DNA of 64,000 nucleotides, taken from contig NZ_JRJE01000003.1 in the NCBI RefSeq assembly GCF_000763295.1, positions 175,330-239,329 of the forward strand. Reading direction: 5' to 3'. Below the pieces are notes generated by a model. That model was given only the letters and a program-made list of their open reading frames with translations. It had not been told where the DNA came from and ran no database searches. This stretch comes from Thalassospira australica (GTDB taxonomy: Bacteria > Pseudomonadota > Alphaproteobacteria > Rhodospirillales > Thalassospiraceae). Both the position numbers and the translations under genes were made by a program. The first letter of the stretch is position 1. Each line of letters starts with the position of its first letter. Shown in pieces: positions 38,208-47,500 of the stretch.

Positions 38208-39980
38208 TCAAACCAGTTTGATTTTTGGTTCGGTTGTTTCGTCTGAATCAGGCCCGTTCATCTGCTCGTCGGCAAGTTTCGTAGCCGCATCAAACTGCGA
38301 CAGGAAAACCTCGCCTGTAAGTTCATCAAGGAAATGCGCATTTTTCAGGCGATCCATCACCGGTCCCTTGATTTCGGACATATGCAGGGAAATGCCCATC
38401 TCTTTTAAGCGGTGATTGATGGCCTCAAGCGATTCAAGCGCACTGAGATCAATCTCGTTAACCGCGGAGCACATCAGAATAACGTGCTTCAAATTCTTGC
38501 AGCCCACGACCCTGTCATAGAGGTAGTCCTCAAGATAACGGGCATTGGCGAAATACAGGCTTTCATCGATGCGGATGGTGAGTACCGACGGACTGGTAAT
38601 CACCTTATGGCGCAAGATATTTCGGAAATGCTGGGTATCGGGGACCAAGCCGACCTCGGCAATATGCGGACGCGAGGTTTTATAAAGGAACAACCCAATC
38701 GACAGCACCACACCGGCGGTTACGCCAACCTCAACCCCAAGACCAAGCGTCAGAAGGATGGTTGCCAGAACCGCGATGAAGTCTGCCTTGGAGTACTGCC
38801 AACTGGTTTTCAGGATCGAGAAATCGACCAGTGACAGCACTGCAACAATGATTGTGGCCGCCAGCGTCGCCTTGGGCAGGAAATAAACCAGCGGGGTCAG
38901 CGCCACTGCCGCAATTGCCAAACCAACGGCGGTAAAGGCCCCGGCAGCAGGTGTTTGCGCCCCGGCATCGAAATTCACGACCGAGCGGGCAAAACCGCCC
39001 GTGACCGGATAGCCGCCCGTAAAGCCCGCACCGATATTGGCCGCCCCCAGACCAATCAATTCCTGATCCGGGTTAATGCGTTGGCGGCGCTTGGCCGCAA
39101 GTGTCTGGGCGACCGAGATCGATTCAACAAACCCAATCACGGAAATCAGGATCGCTGGCACCAAAAGGTCGGCCATCAGTCCCGGGCTGAAATCCGGCAT
39201 GGTAAGTGGCGGCAAACTTTGCGGCACGGTCCCGACGACTTTAACGCCCTTGTCGGCCAGACCGAGATACCAGGTTACCGCCGTGGTGGCAAAAACGGCA
39301 AAGACCGGCCCGGCCTTGGTCAGGATATCGGACGAACGTGCCCCCAAACCCAGTTTAAGCAACGCAGGCTTAAGGCCCTTGCGCACCCAGAACAGAAAGC
39401 CGGTGGCACAGATGCCTATGATCAGGGTCGTCTGATTGGTTTCAGGAATATGGGCAATCAATGACGTCACGATTTCCCAAAGATTATGCCCACCGGCATC
39501 AACACCCAGAATATGTTTGAGCTGACTGGCGGCAATGATCATTCCCGATGCGGTAATAAAACCGGCAATCACCGGGTGCGACAGGAAGTTGGCGAGAAAC
39601 CCGAGTTTGAACACCCCCATCGCCAAAAGGATCGCGCCGGAAAACACAGCAAGCGTCAGGGCGGCCAGTGCATACCCCATGGTGCCGGTTTGCGCGATAT
39701 TGCCAACTGCAGCCGCTGTCATCAAAGAAACGACCGCCACCGGCCCGACCGCAAGCGCGCGGCTGGTGCCAAAGATGGCATAAAGAATGATCGGCGCGAT
39801 AGAGGCATACAAGCCCGCCTCGGGCGGCAGACCGGCCAGCAGCGCATAGGCAAGCGATTGCGGAATGAGCATGATCGTCACGATCACGGCTGCAATCATG
39901 TCATTGCCAAAAGCCGTCCGGTCATAGGTCCGTCCCCAATCAAAAATCGGGACATATTTCTGCAGCATGTTCAGGCGCAT
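38208..39980 (-). CDS. SulP family anion (sulfate-type) transporter
   Basis: A 590-residue SLC26/SulP transporter. The N terminus PIFDWGRTYDR and the phosphopantetheine-like PQSLAYALLAGLPPEAGLYAS motif are diagnostic, followed by about 12-14 helices. The C-terminal STAS domain is at about 450-560 (VLTIRIDESLYFANARYLED and HVILMCSAVNEIDLSALESL). A hairpin separates it from the SQR fusion gene upstream, on the same strand. Context suggests it moves sulfate or another oxyanion made during sulfide oxidation, but the direction and ion are inferred. Confidence 0.92.
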   Translation of the reverse strand: MRLNMLQKYVPIFDWGRTYDRTAFGNDMIAAVIVTIMLIPQSLAYALLAGLPPEAGLYASIAPIILYAIFGTSRALAVGPVAVVSLMTAAAVGNIAQTGTMGYALAALTLAVFSGAILLAMGVFKLGFLANFLSHPVIAGFITASGMIIAASQLKHILGVDAGGHNLWEIVTSLIAHIPETNQTTLIIGICATGFLFWVRKGLKPALLKLGLGARSSDILTKAGPVFAVFATTAVTWYLGLADKGVKVVGTVPQSLPPLTMPDFSPGLMADLLVPAILISVIGFVESISVAQTLAAKRRQRINPDQELIGLGAANIGAGFTGGYPVTGGFARSVVNFDAGAQTPAAGAFTAVGLAIAAVALTPLVYFLPKATLAATIIVAVLSLVDFSILKTSWQYSKADFIAVLATILLTLGLGVEVGVTAGVVLSIGLFLYKTSRPHIAEVGLVPDTQHFRNILRHKVITSPSVLTIRIDESLYFANARYLEDYLYDRVVGCKNLKHVILMCSAVNEIDLSALESLEAINHRLKEMGISLHMSEIKGPVMDRLKNAHFLDELTGEVFLSQFDAATKLADEQMNGPDSDETTEPKIKLV

Positions 39981-40007
39981 TGATCGATCTCTTTAGACCT
40001 GAGTTAA

Positions 40008-40036
40008 CCCAAGGCAGCATTCATCACTGCCTTGGG
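40008..40036 (-). terminator. Possible weak terminator between SQR fusion and sulP genes
   Basis: Ten-bp perfect arms CCCAAGGCAG / CTGCCTTGGG with a nine-base loop, 11 bp past the SQR stop. The T-tail is short, so it may only attenuate. Confidence 0.5.
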
Positions 40037-40047
40037 CGAAGGGTGTT

Positions 40048-41721
40048 TTACTTGCTTGTGACTTTTTCAGGCTTGGCCAGCCATTCCTTGCCGCGCAGCA
40101 TTGCCTTCCAATAAATTGGTGGAAGGATCTTTTCCTTAAGCAGCCAGGCCAATCGCGACGGCTGCGTGCCATTGATCAGCCATTTCGGGAAAGATGGCAA
40201 AAGCGTTCCGCCATAGCCGAACTCGGCCAGAACAATGCGGCCACGTTCCACCGTCAACGGACAGGACCCATAGCCGTCATACTGCGCAACTGGCGATTTA
40301 CCATCGATATCGGCGACAATGTTTTCGGCAACCACCGGTGCCTGTTTACGCGCTGCTGCAGCGGTTTTGGCATTGGGTGCGTTCATCACATCGCCCAGCG
40401 ACCAGATGTTGCTAAACGACTTGTGGCGAAGCGTTGCCTGATCGACATCCACCCACCCAGCCGTATCGGCCAGCGGGGAGACACGAATAAAGTCCGGGGC
40501 CACCTGCGGCGGGCAGACATGAATCATGTCAAAGGACTTCTCGATGCGTTCAACCTTGGTGTCGGGCTTGGCAACATCGAACCAGGCCTTTTTCGCCTGA
40601 CCATCAATCGCCACCAGATTGTGGAAGAAATTAAGATGGGCATCGTATTTCTTCACATAGCTTTCAAGGGCGGGAACATAGTCCTTAACCCCGAACAGCA
40701 CACCACCGGCATTGCAGAAATCGATATCAATGTTTTTAAGAACACCGTTGCGATGCCAGTGATCGGCTGACAGATACATCGCCTTTTGCGGCGCACCGGC
40801 ACACTTGATCGGCATTGGGGGCTGGGTAAAGATCGCCTTGCCTTCACGCATCGAGGAAACCAGTTCCCACGTATAGGGTGCCAGATCATAGCGATAGTTC
40901 GATGTCACCCCGTTCCGCCCGAGTGTATCGACCAGTCCATCAACCCGGTTCCAGTCAAGCTTAAGCCCCGGGCAAACGATCAGACGGTCATATTTGACCA
41001 CCCGACAGCCATCGAGAATGACAGCGTCGTCTTGCGGTTCAAACGCGGCAACCGCCGCCTTGATCCAATGCACACCCTTGGGGATCAATGATCCCATGGT
41101 CTGGGCTGTGGTGCTGGCTTCAAAAATGCCGCCCCCCACCATGGTCCAGCCCGGCTGGTAATAGTGAATATCGGCCGGGTCAATCACAGCGATCTCAAGA
41201 CCCGAACGACGTGCCATCAGGCTGGATGCCACGGAAATACCGGCCGCCCCGCCACCGATGACCACGATGTCATATTTCGCATCGCCCTGATCGGTGGGTG
41301 TCTTGCCACCATTGACGATACGCCGCACAACACCGCCCATGTCATAGCCTGCGGCCTTGGTAGCACGCAGGATTTCACTGGTATCAAGAATCCCTGCCTG
41401 ACTTAGGGACCAAAGCGTTGTTGACCGCGTCCCCGTCCGGCAATAGGCAAAGACCGGCTTGGGCAGTTCGTCAAACAGGCGACCGAAGTCGCGGGCATCG
41501 TCATCGCTGACCTTGCCTGCGACGATCGGCTGATAACGGACTTCAATGCCGGCTTCCTTTGCCGCGTTTGAAATTTCTTCAAAGGTCGGCTGATCAGATC
41601 CTTCGCCGTCCGGCCGGTTGCAGACGATGGAGCGAAATCCAAGCTTGGCGATTTCCGCAACATCGTTTGCGACGATCTGCGGGCTGACAGAGAACCCGCT
41701 GCTAATCTTATTGATTTCCAT
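40048..41721 (-). CDS. DUF442 phosphatase-like domain fused to sulfide:quinone oxidoreductase
   Basis: A 557-residue fusion. Residues 1-~110 form a DUF442/TIGR01244 domain (INKISSGFSVSPQIVANDVA) with a Cys-loop YCRTGTRSTTLW resembling a PTP or rhodanese-type CX5R site. From about 130 an FAD-dependent oxidoreductase starts (VVIGGGAAGISVASSL), with further SQR-like elements such as YYQPGWTMVGGGIFE and FCNAGGVLFGVKDYV. SQR oxidises sulfide to persulfide and reduces quinone at the membrane. GAGGAAAA lies upstream of the ATG. It is 24 bp downstream of the persulfide dioxygenase gene, so the two form an operon under the nearby Crp/Fnr regulator. Confidence 0.88.
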   Translation of the reverse strand: MEINKISSGFSVSPQIVANDVAEIAKLGFRSIVCNRPDGEGSDQPTFEEISNAAKEAGIEVRYQPIVAGKVSDDDARDFGRLFDELPKPVFAYCRTGTRSTTLWSLSQAGILDTSEILRATKAAGYDMGGVVRRIVNGGKTPTDQGDAKYDIVVIGGGAAGISVASSLMARRSGLEIAVIDPADIHYYQPGWTMVGGGIFEASTTAQTMGSLIPKGVHWIKAAVAAFEPQDDAVILDGCRVVKYDRLIVCPGLKLDWNRVDGLVDTLGRNGVTSNYRYDLAPYTWELVSSMREGKAIFTQPPMPIKCAGAPQKAMYLSADHWHRNGVLKNIDIDFCNAGGVLFGVKDYVPALESYVKKYDAHLNFFHNLVAIDGQAKKAWFDVAKPDTKVERIEKSFDMIHVCPPQVAPDFIRVSPLADTAGWVDVDQATLRHKSFSNIWSLGDVMNAPNAKTAAAARKQAPVVAENIVADIDGKSPVAQYDGYGSCPLTVERGRIVLAEFGYGGTLLPSFPKWLINGTQPSRLAWLLKEKILPPIYWKAMLRGKEWLAKPEKVTSK

Positions 41722-41745
41722 GGCTTTTCCTCACCCGAGTTTTGA

Positions 41746-42630
41746 TTAAAGCCCGTTGACCGGGACCTTCAGCATTTTCTTGCCGCTATTATCCGTCGGC
41801 ACCTTGCCCGCACGCATATTGACCTGAAGCGACGGAATGATCAGACGCGGCATATCAAGCTGGGCATCGCGTTCGGTGCGGAACTTGATGAAATCTTCGC
41901 GGGTCTTGCCTTCGCCAACGTGGATGTTGTGTTTCTTTTCTTCACCGACGGTGGTTTCCCATTTGATGTCCCGGCCGTTCGGGCCGTAATCGTGGCACAT
42001 AAACAGGCGCATATCGCCCGGCAGGGCGAGAAGTTTCTGAATGCTGTCGTAAAGGGTGCCGGCATCTCCGCCCGGGAAATCGGCACGGGCCGAACCGCCA
42101 TCGGGCATGAACAGGGTGTCGCCGACAAAGGCAGCATCCCCCATGACATGCACCATGCAGGCCGGGGTATGGCCCGGGGTATAAATAGCAAAGCAGGTCA
42201 TGGAGCCGATCTGATAGGTATCACCATCTTCAAACAGGCGATCAAACTGGCTGCCATCGCGCTGGAATTCGGTGCCTTCGTTAAATACCTTGCCAAAGGT
42301 ATCCTGCACGACGGTGATCTTGCTGCCGATGCCAAGTTTGCCGCCAAGCTGTTGCTGAATATAGGGCGCTGCGGACAGGTGATCGGCATGGACATGAGTT
42401 TCGATAATCCATTCCAGTGACAGGCCGTTATCCTTGATAAAGGCAATGATGTTGTCTGCATGGCTAAAGGTGATCCGACCGGCCGCGTAATCAATATCCA
42501 TCACGGAATCGACAACCGCGCAGGCGTTGCTTTCGGGATCCTTGACCACATAGCTGATCGTGTTGGTATCTTCGTCAAAAAAGGCCGTAACTTCGGGTTT
42601 TACGGACATGTTTACGGGGTATGAAGACAT
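41746..42630 (-). CDS. MBL-fold persulfide dioxygenase (ETHE1/Blh-like)
   Basis: A 294-residue metallo-beta-lactamase-fold protein. Metal motifs are THVHADHLS (HxHxDH), a later His in YTPGHTPACMVHV, and FVGDTLFMPDGGSARADF with the bridging Asp, a set typical of ETHE1-type persulfide dioxygenases. These oxidise glutathione persulfide to sulfite. In many bacteria the DUF442 domain is fused to this enzyme (Blh); here it is fused to SQR instead. A strong AGGAGG precedes the ATG. It is the first gene of the sulfide operon. Confidence 0.9.
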   Translation of the reverse strand: MSSYPVNMSVKPEVTAFFDEDTNTISYVVKDPESNACAVVDSVMDIDYAAGRITFSHADNIIAFIKDNGLSLEWIIETHVHADHLSAAPYIQQQLGGKLGIGSKITVVQDTFGKVFNEGTEFQRDGSQFDRLFEDGDTYQIGSMTCFAIYTPGHTPACMVHVMGDAAFVGDTLFMPDGGSARADFPGGDAGTLYDSIQKLLALPGDMRLFMCHDYGPNGRDIKWETTVGEEKKHNIHVGEGKTREDFIKFRTERDAQLDMPRLIIPSLQVNMRAGKVPTDNSGKKMLKVPVNGL

Positions 42631-42713
42631 GAGTTCCTCCTAAACAATTGTGTCTGCGCTGCCCAATGACGGGCTTGCATCGGATGGGGATAAAACGCCT
42701 GTCTCCCACCGAA

Positions 42714-42725
42714 TTTGCGGACAAA
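42714..42725. promoter_or_regulatory. Possible Crp/Fnr-type operator of the sulfide operon
   Basis: TTTG-CGGA-CAAA, a symmetric half-site pair with a four-base centre, lies 84-95 bp upstream of the dioxygenase ATG, between it and the Crp/Fnr gene. It resembles the general dyad of this regulator family but not the exact FNR consensus. Confidence 0.35.
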
Positions 42726-42775
42726 AAATCTGACTGTTGCCGTTATTTTAAGAATTTGCGATTTGCCTGTCGGTG

Positions 42776-42868
42776 ATGAAGTCACCAAACATCACAATAT
42801 CAGCACCTAATAATTCTAAAGTTGTAGAACCGCCTGAATTACCGCCAGAATTACCACCGGAATATTAG
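42776..42868 (+). other. 3 x 12-bp direct repeat with small open frames on both strands
   Basis: Three adjoining 12-bp units lie at 42830-42841, 42842-42853 and 42854-42865 (CCGCCTGAATTA and variants). On the plus strand an ATG at 42776 opens a 30-codon frame ending PPELPPELPPEY, with no clear ribosome-binding site. On the minus strand the same DNA continues the frame of the Crp/Fnr gene past its TAA for 38 more sense codons (YSGGNSGGNSGGS then a mixed segment) to a stop at 42748. Neither peptide is proven. The codons are AT-rich (TTA, AAT) compared with neighbours. Confidence 0.4.
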
Positions 42869-43518
42869 CTTTCCGCCAGTTTTTGCAGCGGTGCGCGATC
42901 AACGAGACGGATGGTGCCGCGCGATTGTTCGATCCAGTCCCGGCGCTGGAACTCCTGAAGCTGACGTGAAATCACTTCGCGTGCGGTGCCAAGTTCGACG
43001 GCCAGTTTCTGATGCGTGGCTGAAACGGTATCCTCGCCCCCGGCCAGTTCAATCAGCTTGTGGGCAAGGCGGATATCAAGCTTCTGAAAGGCGATTTCTT
43101 CGATGACCATGAACAGATCGGTGATCCGTTTCGAATAGGCGGTAAAGACAAACTGGCGAAACTCAATGGAGTCCGAGACAAGCTTGTCAAACACGGTTCT
43201 GGGGATCGCCACCGCACGGGTTTCTGTTTCGGCAATGCCTTCGGCAGAGTAATCTTCATAGGCCAAAAGGCACGCCGTGGTCAGAACGCAGCTTTCCCCG
43301 GCATGGACGCGATACAGCACAATTTCACGCCCACCATCTGACGTCTGCTGCACACGTACCGTACCATCAAGCAGCAACAACAGATTTTCCGGTGACTTTC
43401 CGGGCCCGAAAATGATCGTATTGGCCGGAACAGTGACAATTTTGCTTTCTTCAACAAGATAGGTTCGGATGTCATCGGGCAAACTTGACAGACCCGGAAA
43501 CTGGTCAATCCAACTCAA
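42865..43518 (-). CDS. Crp/Fnr family regulator with two cysteines, probable sulfide-operon regulator
   Basis: A 217-residue protein. The cyclic-nucleotide-binding-like beta-roll (about 20-115) is followed by the dimer helix and a Crp-type HTH at about 165-200 (HQKLAVELGTAREVISRQLQ). The N-terminal cysteine cluster of FNR is absent. The only two Cys residues are Cys77 and Cys83 in ESCVLTTAC, well placed for a thiol switch. The start codon is TTG 43518 with AGGGG before it. It is encoded upstream of and in the same direction as the persulfide dioxygenase and SQR genes, separated by 234 bp, which suggests it responds to sulfane sulfur or redox state; this is inference. Confidence 0.85.
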   Translation of the reverse strand: MSWIDQFPGLSSLPDDIRTYLVEESKIVTVPANTIIFGPGKSPENLLLLLDGTVRVQQTSDGGREIVLYRVHAGESCVLTTACLLAYEDYSAEGIAETETRAVAIPRTVFDKLVSDSIEFRQFVFTAYSKRITDLFMVIEEIAFQKLDIRLAHKLIELAGGEDTVSATHQKLAVELGTAREVISRQLQEFQRRDWIEQSRGTIRLVDRAPLQKLAES

Positions 43519-43616
43519 GCCCCTATCCCCCTTTGAAAGCTTTGACTAAAACTACATCACAACTGATGTAAAAGTAAATTATCCCGGATGCAACTGTAGT
43601 TTGGCATATTTCCGAA

Positions 43617-43641
43617 AACGGGCAGCATAATGCTGCCCGTT
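43617..43641 (-). terminator. Terminator of the VOC gene
   Basis: Perfect 11-bp arms AACGGGCAGCA / TGCTGCCCGTT around TAA, followed by TTTTC on the minus strand. Confidence 0.85.
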
Positions 43642-43662
43642 GGTTGGAACGAAATGGGGGGA

Positions 43663-44109
43663 TCAATCGGGCTGTTTGGACGGGATATGCAGATTGCCCT
43701 TGTCGTCAATTTCCCAAAACGGATTAAAGGCCACTTCCCATGCATGGCCGTCCGGATCACGGAAATAGCCGGAATACCCGCCCCAAAATACTTTTTCGGC
43801 GGGTTTCTGGATTTTGGCCCCAGCCTTTTCTGCCTGTGCCATCACCTGATCAACTTCTTCTTCGCTGCGCGTGTTATAGGCCAGTGTCAGCCCGGCAAAG
43901 CTGGCGCCGGTATCATCCTCAAACTGACCGTCCTTGATCAGATCAGCACGTCCAAACAGGCCAAGGGCAAGACCGTTGGACAATTGATAAAACACCACCT
44001 GCCCTTCGACCATTTCGGTCATCTGCCAACCAAGGCCACCTTCGTAAAACCGACGCGACCGATCCAGATCCGCGACGCCAAGGGTAATCAGCGAGACACG
44101 CTGTTCCAT
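43663..44109 (-). CDS. VOC (glyoxalase/bleomycin-resistance) family protein
   Basis: A 148-residue vicinal-oxygen-chelate protein. It opens with RVSLITLGVADLDRSRRFYE and closes with YFRDPDGHAWEVAFNP, the two halves of the fold with its usual metal-ligand positions. The ATG at 44109 matches the family start; the frame is open to 44205. Such proteins range from isomerases and dioxygenases to drug-binding proteins, and the substrate cannot be read from the sequence. It lies divergently from the indolepyruvate oxidoreductase gene. Confidence 0.85.
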   Translation of the reverse strand: MEQRVSLITLGVADLDRSRRFYEGGLGWQMTEMVEGQVVFYQLSNGLALGLFGRADLIKDGQFEDDTGASFAGLTLAYNTRSEEEVDQVMAQAEKAGAKIQKPAEKVFWGGYSGYFRDPDGHAWEVAFNPFWEIDDKGNLHIPSKQPD

Positions 44110-44500
44110 ATTCTGCTCCTGTTTAGAGCACCCAAACCTGGGCGAGGATATCATGTTGTTTTTACCGTTCCGAGGACGGACTCGATGCCCGATGAAATTT
44201 CGCAACGCAACAACATCGCAATTTTATTGCGCGTAAATCGGTACCGGAATAAGTAAATAATAAGTTGACCCAACGTCAACCGATACAATCAGGCGTTTTG
44301 CTCATTGCGATGCGAGTTATCTTTGAAAAAAGGTCAGCATTCATTACCATTCAAAGCGTGAAAGCGGACCCGCAACCGCATTCAAACACAAAGAACGCAA
44401 GGTCATACCGAAACGCTGCAATAACACCCATATGAATAACAGCAGCGCAAAGGGCCCGAAATGACCCCGCATATCAGAGAGATCCCAAGGGAGACCGGTC
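44110..44500. promoter_or_regulatory. Divergent promoter region with inverted repeat GTTGAC-N5-GTCAAC
   Basis: About 390 non-coding bases. At 44264-44280 lies GTTGAC-CCAAC-GTCAAC, a perfect 6-bp dyad with a five-base centre. Similar TTGAC...GTCAA dyads are used by MerR-type and other regulators of amino-acid and fatty-acid catabolism in proteobacteria, so it could control the oxidoreductase. The rest shows nothing specific. Confidence 0.45.
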
Positions 44501-47500
44501 ATGGCACAGCAATTGGCGGCAGTTCAACTTGACGACAAATATACGCTTGAGGAAGGCCGGGTGTATCTTACCGGCATTCAGGCGTTGGTTCGCCTGCCCC
44601 TGATGCAGCGCCAGCTTGATGCGCGCGCGGGGCTGAATACCGCAGGCTGCATTTCGGGTTACCGCGGATCGCCACTGGGCGGGCTTGATCAGCAACTTTG
44701 GCGCGCCAAGAAGTTCCTGACCAAACAGCAGATAGAATTTCAGGCCGGGGTCAACGAAGACCTTGCAGCCACCGTCGTCTGGGGCAGCCAGCAGGTCAAT
44801 ATGTACAAGGATGCCAAATATGATGGCGTCTTTGGCATGTGGTACGGCAAGGGGCCGGGCGTTGACAGATCCGGCGACGTTTTCAAACACGCCAACCATG
44901 CAGGCACATCCCAATATGGCGGGGTTCTGGTTCTGGCCGGTGACGACCACAGTTGCAAATCATCAACCCTGCCCCATCAGACCGAATATGCCTTTATTGA
45001 TGCGCAAATCCCGGTTCTGAACCCATCCGGTGTTCAGGACATTCTGGACTTCGGTATTCATGGCTGGGCCATGAGCCGTTATTCCGGTTGCTGGGTGGCG
45101 ATGAAAACCATTGCTGAAACCGTGGAAAGTTCGGCCGCCGCCGATGTTGCCCCGGATCGCATCATGCCGGTGATCCCGACCGATTTCGACATGCCTGAGG
45201 GTGGCCTGCATATTCGCTGGCCCGATACGCCCAAGGAACAAGAACATCGCCTGATGAAATACAAGCTTTATGCCGCACTGGCATATGCACGGGCGAACAA
45301 GCTGAACAAGACTGTCATCGACAGCCCGAATGCGCGGCTTGGCATCATCACTACCGGCAAGGCATATCTTGATGTCATGCAGGCCTTTGATGATCTTGGC
45401 ATTTCCGAGGAAGACGCCGCCAAAATCGGCATTCGCGTGCTCAAGGTCGGCATGAGCTGGCCGCTGAACCGCGATGACGTGCGCGAATTCGCCATGGGGC
45501 TTGAGGAAATCATCGTCGTTGAGGAAAAACGCGCGGTGATGGAAAATCAGGTCAAGGAACAGCTTTATAACTGGCGTGATGACGCCCGCCCAACCGTGAT
45601 CGGCAAGTTCGATGAAAAGGGCGACTGGATCCTGCCGTCGATGGATGAACTGACCCCGGCACGCATTGCCGTGGTGCTGGCCGAACGCATCAAACGGTTT
45701 TATGACAGCCCGGCCATCCATGAGCGCATTGACTGGCTGGCGGAAAAAGAACGCGAAATCGCCGAACCCCGCCCGGATGTCGCACGCATTCCATGGTTCT
45801 GCCCGGGGTGCCCGCATAACAGTTCGACCAAGGTGCCCGATGGCAGCCGTGCCATGGCCGGCATCGGATGCCATTACATGGTCAACTGGATGGATCGTTC
45901 GACAGAAACCTTTACCCATATGGGCGGCGAAGGTGCGACATGGATTGGCCAGGCGCCCTTTACCGATACAAAACACGTCTTCCAGAACCTGGGCGATGGG
46001 ACCTATTACCATTCCGGATCGCTTGCGGTGCGTGCGGCTGTCGCATCAGGTGTGAACATCACCTATAAAATTCTGTTTAACGACGCAGTTGCCATGACCG
46101 GTGGCCAGCCCGTAGACGGGCCGCTGACGGTGCCACAAATCACGCGCCAGATGTATGACGAAGGTGCCAAACGCATCATCGTTCTGTCGGACGAGCCCGA
46201 CAAATACCCGATGGGTGCGGAATTCGCGCCGGGTGTGGATATCCGTCATCGCGATACACTTGACGATACCCAAAAAGAACTGCGTGAAATCGAAGGCGTA
46301 TCGATCCTGATCTTTGATCAGACCTGTGCTGCGGAAAAACGCCGCCGTCGCAAACGCAAACTTATGGTTGATCCACCCAAGCGGGTGTTCATCAATGATC
46401 TGGTCTGCGAAGGCTGCGGCGATTGTGGCGAAAAATCAAACTGCCTTGCGGTTGTGCCGGTCGAAACCGAATTTGGCCGCAAGCGTGCCATTGACCAATC
46501 GGCCTGCAACAAGGACTTTTCCTGCCTGAATGGTTTCTGCCCAAGCTTTGTCACCATCGAAGGTGGTGAGTTGCGCAAACCCGAAGCCGCCGCCAAAAGC
46601 GGAGATACCAGCAGCGATGCAATCTTTGCCAGCCTGCCACGTCCGACTTTGCCGGCAATTGACGATCCGTGGTCGGTTCTGATTACCGGTGTGGGTGGCA
46701 CAGGCGTTGTCACCATCGGGGCGTTGCTTGGCATGGCAGCCCATATCGAGGGCAAAGGCATTGTCGGACTTGATATGGCCGGTCTTGCGCAAAAAGGCGG
46801 GGCTGTCGTCAGCCATATCCGCTTTGCCCATGATCAAAACAAACTGCATGCCGCACGCATTCCGGCCGGTGAAGCCAATGTGGTGCTTGGTTGTGATCTT
46901 TTGGTCGCGGCAAGCTATGAAGGGCTTGCCAAAATGCGTCGCGGTTTTACCAAAGCGGTGATCAACACCCACGAAACCGTCACCGGGGCCTTTACCCACA
47001 ACCCGGACTTCGAACTTAAAACCAACGAGCATATGAAGGTCATCAATGATGCCTGCGGTGCGGATGGGGTCAAGTTCGTGGAAGGAAGCGACATTGCCAC
47101 CCGCCTGATGGGCAATTCGATTGCCACCAACCTGTTCATGCTTGGTGTTGCCTGGCAGCAGGGCCTGATCCCGATCAGTGAAGAAGCCCTGATGCAGGCA
47201 ATTGATCTGAACGGTGTGGCGATTGACATGAACAAGCAGTCCTTCTATTGGGGCCGCCTGTATGCTCATGATCCCAGGCGCGTGATCGAAGTGGTCGGCC
47301 CGAATGATGCCGAAGCCCATCCGATTGCAACCGAGCTTTCCGATATCATCGCCAAGCGCCGTGCTTTCCTGACCGATTATCAGAATGCGGCCTATGCAGA
47401 TCGGTTTACCGCCCTTGTTGATAAGGTCGCAGTAGCCGAAAAACGCCTTGGCGATGAGGATGATCTGGCGCGTACGGTGGCGAAATATTACTTCAAGCTT

